Assembly (NCBI GenBank): GCA_011800805.1
Contig: MPNW01000559.1
Coordinates: 140,938-204,937 of the forward strand
Length of the DNA: 64,000 nucleotides
Source of the DNA: Hirudo medicinalis
Lineage: Eukaryota; Annelida; Clitellata; Hirudinida; Hirudinidae
Direction of reading: 5' to 3'
In this document: positions 36,109-52,692 of the stretch, piece after piece
Numbering within the stretch: the first letter of the stretch is position 1
Layout: each line of letters begins with the position of its first letter
Made by a program: the position numbers and the translations under genes
The notes under the pieces: generated by a model
The model's input: the letters and a program-made list of their open reading frames with translations, nothing else
The model's database searches: none
Told to the model about the DNA's origin: nothing

Positions 36109-37322
36109 CGTTGCAAATATAAGTTACTTGTCATTTTATCTTTTAAACGATCTTATTAGCATTTGTAGTGAATCAGACAACTTGTAGTATCACATATGAT
36201 GAATAAACGACGTCGGGATGTTAATAGCTGTCGATACACATGCGCAACGAAAGAAGGGTGAGTTGGCCGTGAGTAGCAGGTGTTGATTGACGTTCGCTTA
36301 CCTGCAACTTGTTTCGATCACATGAATTCTTTCTCAAATAATCATGAAATAATCAATTATGAGTAGGACGCCATCAGTTATTCGTCCGCAAAATGCATCT
36401 GTTTGCGCTTGAGAATGAATTTAATTTTATCCAGTTGGTCATTAAAGGTGGAAAGAGACATTTTCACAAATATTTCGTGATTTCAATCATAATAACATCC
36501 AATTTAACACTATCAACAGCAGCAACAACAACAACAATAATAATATCAAATTTAATACTATCTATCACATTTGTTAATCAACAGATAGGTCGTATCATCT
36601 TACAATAACTACTGCTAACTTCTCTAAAGTTTAATTTAAAGTTTAAGTTTGTTATTTTGTTTGAAAACCTAAGTAGCATGAACTCTTGCTGCCCCCTTGA
36701 CTTTATGGTGTGCAAAAGCAAAAAAACAGCTTTACCAGTTGATTCGTGTCAGTCATAGGAATTTGGCGTCTGCTAAAAGATGTGAAATCAAAACAAAATA
36801 ATGAATTATCACCATTACTGGATTTTGTTGGGGATTTAACATCTCATCTAGTGCTAGAGTATCTTTTTAAGATTTTAGCAGGAATGGCTGTAATGGATGC
36901 TAGCTAAAGAAATAAAAATTTATTTCATTCGTAACCGGTGTAAACCAAGAATAAAGTAGAAATAAATGTTGTGAAAAAATTAATTTTGTTTATTATCCCG
37001 ATCAGTTTTAAACCAAACAATGACGTAGGCTGACGCAAACTGATTGTTTGTGGATGAACCCTGAAGCTGTTTATAAGCGTACTTGATGGATGGTACGACA
37101 GTCGAATCTAACCACGAGAGATCCTCAGAAGGTGCTTAATGCACTTTGAACTTATTCGACCCCATTTTGGTCAGAGACTCACTTCACAGACAGATTAATA
37201 AATTAATTATGAATACTGACTCAATTTGAGAAAAAACTGATTAAAGGTGCAAGTAATTGATTAGGGAGAGAATATCATTCATTTCTCAATAGTATCTTTT
37301 ATTTTCGTACTGAAATACAGAG
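36109..37322. promoter_or_regulatory. Head-to-head intergenic region between laminin alpha and SRPK
   Basis: About 1.2 kb separates the laminin start codon from the first SRPK exon found. It should hold both promoters and the missing SRPK first exon; no specific element or TATA box can be assigned. A plus-strand ATG near 36679 opens a short frame of uncertain meaning. Confidence 0.4.
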
Positions 37323-40516
<3,194 letters not shown>

Positions 40517-42161
40517 AAGTAAACACGAACCACGCAGTTATTGATGCTGATGTAGAAAGCCACAATACGTCCTCGTACGCGAATTCTTTAGGAAATCATA
40601 TTTCTATATTTTCAAAATGCATGTTCATATATTTTTCTATACGATTTATATTAAATATATCAGTACAACTCTAATAATGGTCAGAAAAAGTATATATTAA
40701 CCTTCACTGAATAACACAATCAAAAATAACAACAACAGCAATGATAATATTATGTTATTATATTATATATATTGTAACATTAATATTATTGTCGTTGTTA
40801 TGTTGAATTATTAATAATATTATTAACGTGTAATTAAAATTATTATTGCTATTATTATTTATCGCTAGTAACAAAGCATTGAGGCCTGTGATTGGCATTT
40901 GTTAGACTTCTTATCACGTGGACGTTGACATTGTGATGAATTGCCTCCCCATCAATGCGACGTGCTCTACAGAAGAATCTTGCATTTAACAGACAGATAA
41001 GCTAGGTAGGTTAGGAATAAAGATGGATAGCGAATGAATTGTTGAACTTGATTCAACAGAATATTGATCGGATGATTACTTTAAATGATTTATTGAATTA
41101 TTATTAATTTATTCTTATTTTCGAACAAACGTTCAACATGTTGTCAGAAAAAGTTTAATAGTGGATATTTGTCAGGTGAATACGTCGACATTGTAAAACA
41201 GGAAAACTTAAATTCATAAGACATTCCACAATGTGATGACGTAATAACATTTGATAACATAATAACATAATATCGGTCACGATATAAAATCCAACTTGGC
41301 CTGCAAAAATAATTATGTAGTAAAATAATTATGACCGCAAAGAAATCATTCGTCACTTGTTTAAAAACCATCTCATTCCAGCACCTTGCTGGTGGAAATG
41401 TAATGGCATGGAGTAAATCTTGCCTCTTCCAATTAGCTGTTAAATGTCTTTTGAGTGTAAATTGTTTAAGCTGAGTTGACTTTTAATTCGAGAGTCATTC
41501 CCTGAGCGGATCCCGATAATCACCAACGTGCGACTGCGCATTAAACATCCTAGGATTTTGGTGGAGTGGTTATGGAGGGGAGTTAGAATGTTGTAAAATG
41601 TTCTTCTGATCCAATTATTCGTGTTGGAATGGGTGTTAGGTAAAACAACAACAACAAGTCCTTGATTCGTACAAATGCTGAAAGACAAGTAAGAAATTAT
41701 AAACCAACTCGAGGTTGTTGCTGTTGAGTGGTTGACAGTATTTGCTTCGGTGATTGATTAATTCGTCTCTCTAATGCCAGATCCGAAACCACTTTTGTCC
41801 TTGATTGACATAGGATGTCGAAGTTTCGTTCGACGGGAACTTAACAGAGACGTCCCCTCGATCAATTTTCAGCCTTATTCAAACTTTTGCCAAGGAACTC
41901 TCACAGAGTGTCTGGCCACTTGCCTGAATTTTTGAGCATTATTTCATTCGGATATAATAGACGATTTATCCAGATTATTTAAAATTCATTTTAGCTTAAC
42001 TTAAGAATAATATTTTCAATAAGTTAAGTTTTAAACATTTTTAGTTTCTGATCATCGAGTGGATGAAAATGTGCCAAATAAGTGGTGCTTTATTTGAATT
42101 TCCTTCAGAATACTCCAGAATTTCCTACATATAAAAAAAAATTGTTCAAATTACATTTTAG
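40517..42161. other. Intergenic region between SRPK and the Odd-skipped gene
   Basis: AT-rich DNA with ATT/ATA runs at about 40735-40865 and no recognised coding sequence. The minus-strand frames at 41144-41371 and 41440-41688 lack similarity or exon signals. The unlocated first exon of the downstream gene may lie here. Confidence 0.5.
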
Positions 42162-42607
42162 AGAGAGTTGGCTTTATAAGATCCGAATTATACACTCTCG
42201 CAAACCTTCCTGTAATAGTGAAAAGAAGAAGATTCGATTATTCACGTCTCGCGGACTCCATCCATCTGAGCGATTATGAACTTTGTTGCGTCCATCCTCC
42301 GACGTGCAAAACGTTCCTGGATATTAATAATCCACTCCTACCTGAACTTTTTCAGAGAACCTGCTGTTCGACTGGACGTTCAACAGTATATGTCAAATTT
42401 GACGCTCCTACAAACAGTTGTTTGCAGATCGCTTCATCTTCTTCACTTTTCCACGATTACCCCATTTGTATTGATGAGAAGCCAAAAGTAAGGTTTGTAA
42501 GTCTATGTGGAGTTTAAAGTTCACGGTTCATGATTACATAATTTAGAGTTATTTTCTTTCTAATTTGTTTAATTCGGCTTTGAAGAATTGGTTGTTTTGT
42601 AACCGGT

Positions 42608-42684
<77 letters not shown>

Positions 42685-42757
42685 AATATTAATCAATATT
42701 ATTATTGTACTTTTTGGTCCATATCGCTATATTTTAANTGGTTGTTTTGTAACCGGT

Positions 42758-42833
<76 letters not shown>

Positions 42834-43813
42834 CATCACTATTATCAATATTATTATTGTACTTTTTGGTCCATATCGCTATATTTTAAATATTCATTCT
42901 TAAACGACTGTATATCATCACAGCCTGTATATTATCATCAGTATAATTTCATTTGATATAAGATTAAATATTATTTTCAATCCCAAAGCTGTCAATCGAC
43001 ACACTAATTCCTTAGCCTGGGTGGTTGATTCCTTCATATAGCGCAGTATAATTGTAGGTCCAAAAAGGATCACGTGTGTGGCTACTGTCAAAGACGTTTC
43101 AGCAAATCTTACAACTTGAAGATCCACGTGAGAACACATACCGACGAACGACCGTTTGCTTGTCTCTATTGCAACAAGTCCTTCAGAAGAAAGGATCATC
43201 TGAGAGATCACAAGTAATCCTTCCACCATGTTATTCATTATTTTGTAATCTAATTACAATCTAATGATTGGTTACATTTTCATTTATACAGTATCAATGT
43301 TTTAAAAATTAATGGGATCTTTTTAACTGATTTAAAAAAGCTTGTAAGACGCCAGTTGTACTGCCAAGAACAAAGGAAATACTTCAAGCAATGATTATTT
43401 AGAATCAGTTTTATTATCTTATTGTTATTAATTCCAGTCACTATTCCATGTTTATAATTACATTTGATTACTACAATTAAAACAATCGACTTCCAAATAA
43501 TTTCACAAATGAGACAATCATCATGAAACTACCCTCTTTAATACAAAAAAGTAAGAAATAAGTTGTGCTTATGTGAACAATATTTTTAAATTGCCATCAA
43601 ATACTTGCGAGGATTTTTATGATAAAAAAAATTTCTCACACAGTTTTATTGTATGAATTTAATTAATAAACATAAAAATAAACACTGTGAATGCAGCGTC
43701 CATTTTTTAACAGCTATACCCACTACAAGGACAAACCCTTCAAGTGCAGTCAGTGCCTAAAATCTTTTTGCCAATCTCGGTCCCTCATCCTTCACAGATC
43801 CACCCATCAATGA
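42162..43813 (+). CDS. Odd-skipped-related (Osr) zinc-finger transcription factor
   Basis: Nuclear C2H2 transcription factor of the Odd-skipped family. Exons about 42162-42487, 43047-43213 and 43714-43813 (stop TGA 43811-43813). The first carries [14 protein letters not shown], resembling the KKRFDFxxLA motif of Osr proteins. The second begins [18 protein letters not shown] and holds fingers 1 and most of 2: [21 protein letters not shown], linker [23 protein letters not shown]. The third completes the array: [18 protein letters not shown] and [13 protein letters not shown]. The diagnostic strings [24 protein letters not shown] and KSFCQSRSL match Odd/Osr1/Osr2 finger by finger. Three fingers, as in vertebrate Osr1; the protein ends right after finger 3. 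Exon 1 is less certain than the finger exons and the start codon was not found. Confidence 0.85.
42580..42895. repeat. ATT microsatellite with flanks duplicated around a single N (42738)
   Basis: The segment from TGGTTGTTTTGTAACCGG through an ATT run to CTTTTTGGTCCATATCGC and ATATTTTAA occurs twice, at about 42587-42737 and 42739-42889, separated by one N. The copies differ only in the microsatellite. This is the pattern of an assembly join whose overlapping ends were not merged. It lies in an intron of the Odd-skipped gene. Confidence 0.9.
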
Positions 43814-45689
43814 AGGTTTCTCCCAACAAGCTAGTGCTTTACAAGAAGAAGTATATTTCAATTGCTTGCTGATTTCCAATGTAAAATGTGTCATTCTCGA
43901 ATAAATAATATTTCGCAAAATTGCAAACTTTTAACATGATTCTAAGCAACTCTATCTTATTTTGCTAAACGTACTGCGTGCTACCATCAGAATGCTAAAG
44001 AGAATTTATTGGATGTTTGGTTTCCTGGATTCAAACCGGCTGAAGAGCTGCTGCAAGTGGAGGTGTGGTGACAAGCCAAATTATTGCTTGTAAAATGATA
44101 GATGCACTTTGGAAGGCGAAGATTATTGGAACAAAATTAAAAGTTCGGACGAGATTAGTGCATGCAACAAACCTCAGTGAACCAACGGATCACTTCACGC
44201 TTGCCTGCGTGGAGATGATCGTCCTCACAATGCCTACATGAACTTAAAAATAAATTACAGGTCATGACTAATATATATTACTTATGATCATTTAGATGGG
44301 CATAGATGCAAGATGATGACGATAATTCGTTGATAAATTTAAAAATTAGTTACTGAATCGCCAGTTTAGCCTTGGAAAAGAAATAGATTAAAACTAAGGG
44401 ATATCCTGCAGGACATCTTGACTAATTCAGAGGGAATTTATCTGAGATAAACCATTGTACGAATTAATTAAAACGAACGAAATGCATTACGTTTAGTGCC
44501 CTTTTAAAAATACTGCTAAATAAAATTAGGATGCTTCTAAATTTCTTCCGTTACACATGACATCAAAACGATTACAAAGTACCAACAAAAACATTTTAAC
44601 AACGACCTTCATCACAAGTCATGGCTGCATGGTTGCTCGCTGGAACATCTGTCTTTGAATCGTCCAATTAAAGGCCTGCCTTGAGGAATTGTTCCTGGAG
44701 TGCCTTTACTCGTCACAGACCTTAGGATAAATTGACCTTTGTTAAGATATATTTAACTAGCATTATCTTACTTTATCATTAAACATCAAAGTTACGAATT
44801 TTGATAGACGGATTCCAATTTTCTAGCGTTATTTAAGCAATTTCTGACTTAGTAATTAAATTTGGAATCTACTAAGTGAATCACCTTATGCATGTGTGCA
44901 TTTTGTAGATTAATTTTGGATTTTAAAACAAAACCTTTATGGAATGCATTTAATTTTACCTAAATAATAACACAAATAAAATGAAATTCTAACCTGACAA
45001 TAAATAATAAAATATACATTCAATGAACACATGGACGTGGTCAGATAAAATTGTATCGTCCAATCCTGGCTTGCTTCCATGCATCGCCTGCGATAAATAG
45101 GCATGCTCGGGAGCTGTCGCATACAAAGCGCTGTACGTCTGTGTTGTCTGGTGGTGAAGCGGTTCTGGACGTGTCAACAGCTTTTCATTTTACCTTATGT
45201 GGTTGTATATTGTTTAATTTTTTATTCCTTTCTATCTGTAACGTTTATTTCTTCCTTCATGTTTTAGCTGATATTGCAAATGGCGGGCTGCGAGGGAATC
45301 TTGTTCGTAGAATGAAAATCTAAATCCTTCCCTCGGGCTACATGTTGGCTTCATGTTTGAGCGCGATTGCGAGTCGTCTGCTTCACCACTGAAATATTAT
45401 AGGTATTAGGGATTGTACAAGTCATAATTTCGACTTCCCGTCCGTTTCGTCACATGCTCTCCTCGTGCCAATCTCAGAAAATGAGTTTTTTCTGCCAATG
45501 TTTGAGACTGGTCGTTGCTAATAAAATGAGGTTAGTCGGAGTAAATGTTGAGAATGTCAGTTTGAAAAGTGTTGCTTTTGTGGTATGAGGCGTTATTAGC
45601 GTATAAGTTTTGAAACTTAAGAAATACGTTAGTTGTCCTTAATTTTCGATAAGCCTGACTGAAATTGTTCATGAAAATTACGTTTGCAG
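43814..45689. other. Intergenic region between the Odd-skipped and L1-type genes
   Basis: No gene recognised. A minus-strand open stretch around 45177-44990 (TYSALYATAPEHAYLSQAM) could be an exon, but no partner exons or family are apparent. Probably includes the promoter of the L1-type gene. Confidence 0.4.
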
Positions 45690-45696
45690 GTTCTTC

Positions 45697-48600
45697 ATGC
45701 CTAGGAGTGTTTATGCCATGCTTGTCATCTTCCAACTTCCTCATTTCATTTTGGCACTTTCTGACAGTAAGTAAATACGTTTGTTTGTTGATTCAAAACT
45801 TTTCATTGCTGTATTTAGGTTACGTTAATAATATTATTATCTTGAGTAATCAATGTTCAACAGTGGTTATGTAATGTCGGCATGATCTGACAAATGATAA
45901 GTCTGTCGGTGGGAGTTTATATTTAAGTGTACGGTTCTATAAGGGATCATAGGAACTCGAGAGGAGCCCGGTGCTATCAATCATTGAAGGCACATCAAAG
46001 GACTGAAGCTTAGTAATCATGATGAAAGGTCATTAGAATCAGGTTTCCTTCCCATTCAGTGTCACTAGTAGGTGGATTGGAGAAAGCTGTCATAAACGTG
46101 TCGTTCTTCTGCTGGATTTATTATTGTTTATTATTATTACTTGTAAAGTAAAAGGTAGCATCAACAAAACTAACTAAGTGGTGAAATGCTGGAATTGTAT
46201 TTTCCTGTCTCGTACTTAAGCCAGGACTTTAGGAATGAATTCTGGCGATAATTTTGGTGTGACAAAAGTGTGAAGGAGTCTGTTATGTGATGGTTGGAAG
46301 TGAAATTTACTTAACGGCCAGTTGTTCCTGCTGTGTTGTTGATTTATTAAAACAAACAGAGTCTCCCATAATTTACGATATCTATCAAATGCGCACTAAC
46401 ACATAAACAAGTCTCAGTCCATTTTCATTTCCCCTGTCTTGGATTCCAATTTCAATAAGGTGCAGGATGATATTTATCTGATTGCACCATGTTTTTGCAT
46501 TTTTTCTGGAGATGTTGAGAAATTAAAGTTAAAATTATTCTTAAAAACTAGTAACATTATACTTATTAAATTTTTGAAATATTTCATAAGCTGAGAGTAT
46601 TTTATGAAATCATTTTTAAGAGGCTAGATTATTATTTTATATATTCCAATTTAAGGCTTTTAAAGCTATCTTTGCCAATCATGTCCTCAAATGCTCTAAT
46701 TTGCCTTTTATACTTATTAATTAATTTTTAATTAATAATTTTTAAATGAATAATTGCTGTTGACAATAATGCCAGGGTTTGGCAAGTTGTATTCACTCTC
46801 TCACTAATAATCACCATCGATATTACAATCGAGTTGATAATCTTTGGTGAATCACTTGCAGTCAGGTTACCACCTTCACTCATCACTCCAACGCAGCCAC
46901 AAAAGTTGTTTAGTAAGGAAACATTTCTCCTGGAATGTGAAGCTCAAGGAGTGCCCCTGCCGACGTGAGATATTTTTTATTTTTAATAATTTCATTGTCG
47001 GGGATTTACAAATCAAGAGAAATGTTTTATCATTAAAAGCTACTAATGCTCGATTAAATAAATTTATTTGAGCTATTAATTATCATCCTATATTGCTTTA
47101 TTATAACAATATTCCCTTTAGCATTACTGAGTTGTCAATATGCCCACAAGTATCCTTGTTATTCTCTCAAGATTTAATCTCCAGTGCAGTAGGATCAGAT
47201 AAGCATCTATTTATAAGAAACATGACATAAGCCATTTACAGGAAAGCGTCCTGCTACAGCAGAATTTGTAATAGATTAGGTTTAATGTTGGTTTAAACAC
47301 AGAACATTAATAGATTTATACACAAATTAATAATCTAAATTTATGGTTAAAACATAGGCTTAAAATATATGGAAGGGGCGCTATCCGATGCTCTGCATAT
47401 GGCACTGCATAAAAGAATTACAATTAATCCCATTATTGCAATTCTTTAATACATGGAAGGCTTGTTGTCGAAGATGGTGTCGATATAAGAAAAAGTAGTT
47501 GCTTAACATTTTAAGTGAACTCGTGGTCGTTAACATTCTCCCGACTTAGGCTTAAATGGTTGAAGAACGGAAAAGAGTTTACGGGAGCAGATTACAAGTC
47601 TTCCACCCATGAACGAAGAAAGAAGCTGCAACTTCACAAAAAGTATTCTGGTCATGAATATCAGTGCCTGTTCGAAAATGAACACGGAGTCGTGCTGTCT
47701 CCGCCGACGAATGTTCAGAATGTTCGGATGGATGCCAAACAAAAAGCGGCCGCGAGCGCGAAAACCCGAGAGTTCGAACCCCTCGTCGTAAAGTGCGGCG
47801 ATCATTCATCCGTTCCTCCTCCGAGTTACATATGGGAAATAAGTCACGAGGATTCAAAATACACTTTAAGTTCTAAAAACTTGCCACCAGAAATACTCTT
47901 GAACGACAATGGTTAGAAGTAATTTCATCTTCTAAATTACTCATCCAATATTAATCCAGTTGATATTAATGTAATATTGATAAGTGTCGATTTGCCGAAT
48001 CATTGGTTTTAAGTCGAACGATCACATTTAGGAGACCTTCATTTTACATACGCCAAAAGAAAATTCCTTCAAGGGACCAATAACACTTTCAAGTGTTACA
48101 TTTGGAATGAATACCTCGACATAAAACTAGGCGTGGATTCGACCACGGTAGAGTTTGAAGAAGGTAACGTGCTAACCTCAGCTCGACAATCATTAAATGT
48201 CAATGTACTCGATGTTATTCTTAAACGATTTTTCTATGCACACCGTTTCAAGGAAATGGGACTTATCTTCCTCCATATCCCGTGGTCATCAGCAAATCTC
48301 CCATCGTTTTGTTGGAAGGCGACTCAGTTTCCCTCAAATGCTTCTTCTCCGGATAGTGCGTAATCGAGTAATTCTTCTGTTTTGAAGTGCCTTATTAAAC
48401 TGACCACTGTAAACTTTGTACTTTTAGAAAGCAAATAAACATAAATTATATTTTAGTGATTGGAGAGGTAAACGCATTAAGTGATGGATAAATTAATAAT
48501 GTTGTTTGTCTGCTTTTACTTGCTGTTCTACAATGTTCTGAAATCGTAAGTTTTAAGTTGATCGACTTTTCAGTCCGACTCCTGAAGTACATTGGAATTT

Positions 48601-51247
48601 CACTGACGGAGTTCGGAATTTCTCGAACATTTCGTCTTCGTGGATGATTAATCTTACTGCTAATAATAACCTTTCTGTGGAGGGTCACTACCACTGCAAG
48701 GCTTCTAATGAAGCAGGTTCATGGAATGAAACCATTCAAGTTATTGTTCAGGGTGAGTCTAAAAGTACTCTCACCTAGTTTGGCTCACGAATATTAACGA
48801 AGAGTAACATATTAGACTTCGGTATAGTGGTCATTAAATGGGCTTTTTTTGCAGCTGCACCATCATTTAAAAACATATTTGATGGACCAAGAGACTTAAA
48901 TGTGACAGCAGGAGACAGTATTTCTGTCAATTGCAGTCCCCATGCTAATCCCCCTGCAAACATTACTTGGTTGAGAAATGGAATACCTCTAACAAATGGT
49001 ATGTGGATTGTTGTTGTATTGCTTTTTGAATCTGGTTTTGCCTGGCACTGCCTTCTAGGTTTAAATCTTCGTCTTCTGGCCGGCACTTCTTTGCAGCGCC
49101 ACGATTTTGCTTAATAAAATTGCAGTAATTAATTATTTTCAAACTTAAATTGGATATGTTATTTGATGCAGAAATTGCCTTAAATTCAGAAAATTGTTTC
49201 ATGAATTGCTAATCAATTTTAGTTTAAGCTGTTTTCCATGTTTGTCATACCTTTACCTTTCCTCTAAAGTAAGGCAATGGTAAGGGTTAGGCATCTTAGG
49301 GTTAAATTATGTTATATTGATTAGTGATTATTTATTCATTGAAGTGTCTTTATGACGAAATGTATTTGCTACTTTATTCCTGTTCACCTGGGCCTCGGTA
49401 GCTGAACGGCGGTTCTCGAGTGCAACTCCATTTGATTCCTAGGCTGCTTGCAAAAGTTTCTGTTGCTCTCATATTTGTAGCCATGGAGACCAATGTCATT
49501 GTACATGCATGTAGAAGCTATTTTTCCTTGATACTAAATGTGGTGAAATGATTTTATTATTCAGCTTTTTATCTTGTCAAAGGTACCTTTAAGTAAAGCT
49601 CTACCAATTTATAATTGCATCTTGGAATAGTCTGGATGCCTCATTTCATAGGTCCTGATTGTTTATAAAAACAAAAATTGTAATCATCTACAGAGCAACA
49701 GTTTCAAATGACATTCAGTCTGTAACTCCAACTATGTGTCAGTAAATGTTGCTTTTTATAATTGAAGTTTATAATATCTTCCAGATATGCCTGAAAATTA
49801 CCATATCTCTGGAGATTCCAAGTGGCTCAGAATCACAAATGTGTGCAAGTCATGTGCTAGCCCCGATTTGGCCGTCATCCAATGCATAGCACAAAATTCG
49901 CACGGGACCCTCTGGGGTACAGGATACATAAATGTCCTAGGCAGGCATCTTTGACTTATTTAATTATTACATTATCGTTTAATAACGAACTTATAATTTC
50001 AGAAAGGACAAAGATTGTTGCTTCACCAGAAAGTATTGTAGTATCTGCCTTAACCACTCAATTGTCTTTCAACTGTTTTGCCATGTCGGATGATAGCACC
50101 CCGATTAAAACATTGTGGTACAAATCCATGGACAGAGAGGTCATGTTGAGGACCTACAGAGATTTACGAATGTCACTTGATAATCAAACTCTTGCTATAA
50201 TTCCACAAAATTCATCCTTGCTGAAAAACTATGTTGGAAATTACTCTTGTGTGGTATCCAATGGGTACAGTAAGGATATCAGGAATTTCACCATTTCATT
50301 GCTGGATGAACTGAGTTCCCTGCGTTGGTTCTACTCGATGTTCCAATATTAATATAATTCTAATATTACTTGATGTTCTGTTTTAACGTTACAAATATCC
50401 GAGATAAAATTTCATTGCGATCTCTTTTAGCTGTCATCTTTAAAGCTGCTGAGACTAAAGGGACGGTTTATGCAGTGGCCTTGATGTTGATGCTGTTGTT
50501 ACTACTTCTTTTAATGGCATTTCTCTGTTACAAAAATCAAAGATGTGCCACTTATTTGGGTGAGTTTGCATTATTATTAATTTCATTTTATTGATGACTA
50601 CAAATAAGAAGTTTTATTTTGTTAAGTAATTTGTCTAGCAGGTCTTAACCATTTAACTGCATCTGATGTTGTTTTTCAGTCGATGAGAAAGAGAGAGAGA
50701 ATGGAAATGAGCCAGAGAAAGAGCTAGAAAACAATGGGTTTCTTGTCTACAGCAGACCGTGAGTGCCCTTGGCAGTTTAATTTTATTCTTGAATGCCAGG
50801 GATTTTTCAATATTTGTTTGCCTAGGTGGATGTTTGTATTTATTTGTCGGTTCGAATTTAGCCGGCATTTTGACTGCTTTATGTATCCGTATGGTATGAT
50901 AAGGCACTACATTCGCCAGGATGTTTATGGAGAGCCTTTAAGCAAGTGTGCTCCCTGGTGGTGCAAGTTGGGAAGGTGATGCACGACGACGTTGCCTGCA
51001 CTGTCGTGTGCATTGAATTTACCTGTATTTATCTATCGAAGGGGAAGGGAATGTCATTGATTCAATTAATGATGATGTTGATAATGCTTTCAGTGAACAG
51101 AAACTCACCCAGGGAAGTCGCCTTTCTCTCATCAGCTCAGGCATAAGCTATGGAAACATGAGCCTGAGTGAATATGGAGATGCAGAAGCAGGAAAGTATG
51201 ATGAGGATGGTTCCTTTATCGGAAATTACGGTGTTGAATACAAATAA
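45697..51247 (+). CDS. L1-family immunoglobulin cell adhesion molecule without FN3 repeats
   Basis: Single-pass adhesion receptor. Exons: 45697-45766 (signal peptide MPRSVYAMLVIFQLPHFIL), 46862-46964, 47550-47911, 48032-48163, 48253-48355, 48574-48752, 48855-48998, 49785-49940, 50003-50314, 50431-50560, 50680-50758, 51094-51247. All phases agree. Five Ig domains are visible, each with a Cys pair: Ig1 (PPSLITPTQPQ, LECEAQGVPLPT, WLKNGKEF), Ig2, Ig3 (LLEGDSVSLKC, YPTPEVHW, HYHCKASNEAG), Ig4 (ITWLRNGIP, IQCIAQNSHGTLWGTGYI, close to the same strand of L1CAM Ig4) and a last Ig (GNYSCVVSNG). Then TM (YAVALMLMLLLLLLLMAFL) and a cytoplasmic tail ending GKYDEDGSFIGNYGVEYK, which carries the ankyrin-binding FIGQY motif as FIGNY. 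Only about 116 bases separate the last Ig exon from the TM exon, so the four or five FN3 repeats normal for L1/neuroglian are absent. The intron after 49940 starts with GC (CTAG|GCAGGC). Length about 640 residues against about 1250 for L1CAM. Confidence 0.88.
49388..49452 (+). mobile_element. tRNA-like SINE fragment
   Basis: Inside the 786-nt intron of the L1-type gene, CCTCGGTAGCTGAACGGCGG resembles a tRNA A box and CCATTTGATTCCTAGG a B box at tRNA-like spacing. It does not fold as an obvious complete tRNA, so a SINE head or tRNA pseudogene is more likely. Confidence 0.45.
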
Positions 51248-52692
51248 GTCTTAGTTCTCTTTCATTTCATAATATCTCACTTTTGTATGATTCGGTGAAG
51301 GCTTTTATTTGTTTATGAGGAGTTGTTATTCGGGCTTGTGAGCTCGTTTTCTTTGTTCTGAATTTGTATTTTTGAATTGTATAATCTCACTTGATACTAA
51401 ATAAGAAACTAAAAATTGGAAACTCAGTAAGATGCCTTTAATGAATTTCCTCGTTTGGAATCGTATCATGAATAGTACTTGTTGCAGTAATTGGATATGT
51501 TAATGTACATTTTTCGTATTCAATACAATGTTGTTTTTCGAAATGTCACTGGTCGTATAAAATTGAAATTGATCATTGAGTCTGGGAAACGTGTGGGTTC
51601 GAGATGAGAATGCTTTCGTTGAGGGATGAACCATAATTTTCCAATACTACACAAAAGATGTGAGGAATAACGTCTTAAAATGCAAGCAAAGGCCGAAATA
51701 ATGTGCGCTTGAGACCTTTTTGCGGTTCAATGAGAAGTGAACTTAGAGGTGTGACCACGGTCAGAATGATAGTTCTTAATCAGCTTTTTTTGCAGTTTTT
51801 TCCTTGGATCGTACATTGAAATAGATGTTAAGTTGAAATATTGAAATTTCCAAGGTGTGGGAACTAGTCTAATTTAGAAAGTTTTTTAGTCAATCCGGAG
51901 ACATGTTAGGATATTTCAAGAAACAAATCGATAACGGTTCTTACAGCTTGAGGCCAGATTTTTTTCTCTTATGCCAATACACGACCGGATATATTTGGTT
52001 TAGTAGCCATAATTCTGGCACTATTGCTTGTAACTTTTTTCTACAATTTAATTAACATAAAAGCCCCGCTTCTAGTCTTAGCACCAATTTTGGTTTTATT
52101 TCCGCCACGATTTGTTAACAAATTGATGAATTCATCATTTCGTGATGATTATTGGATGGAATTGCATATCAATTCACCATGATTAGAGGAAAAACCTCCA
52201 AAAGCGAAGTGATTGTATTATAAGTGAACCAATAAAATCTTTACAACTTTGCGGATGATGTCATTTAGAGGCGGTGCTTAGCGCTACGTGTAAACACGAA
52301 GTCGTCTAGAGTCATCGGAGGACGCGTGAAAATTGAAATAAGAATTTCGGATAAATGAATCAAATTTTCATTACGGTTTTTGGAGTTTTGTAATTGTATT
52401 TGAAATATTTCTAGATAATGACTTTATGAAGACTACAAAAAGGATATAAAGGTATGATTGATACTCATGGAAGTTAATCAGCCTGTTAATTATGGTACCG
52501 AATCGAATGAGTCGTAATAGTTATCACGACAGCATCGCAGATTATTTCATAAGCCGATGAAACGTCGTCGCCATTCTGACGCCATCGTTAAACGAAATTG
52601 TTTAATAGTACGGTTGCGATTGGGAATAAATGAATGTTGCTTTAAATCTGAATCGAGTTCTATGTTTTATTACTTATTAGGGTGCTGATTTC
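51248..52692. other. Intergenic region between L1-type gene and Tribbles
   Basis: 3' flank of the L1-type gene and 5' flank of Tribbles. No further coding region, RNA gene or repeat could be supported. Confidence 0.5.

Noticed and set aside
35810..36187. Plus-strand ORF of 125 codons
   Set aside because: Antisense of the laminin signal peptide and LN exon.
42565..42903. Poly-Ile ORF across the ATT microsatellite
   Set aside because: Microsatellite translation crossing an ambiguous base.
44989..45177. Minus-strand ORF TYSALYATAPEHAYLSQAM
   Set aside because: No partner exons, domain or similarity; kept only as a note in the intergenic entry.
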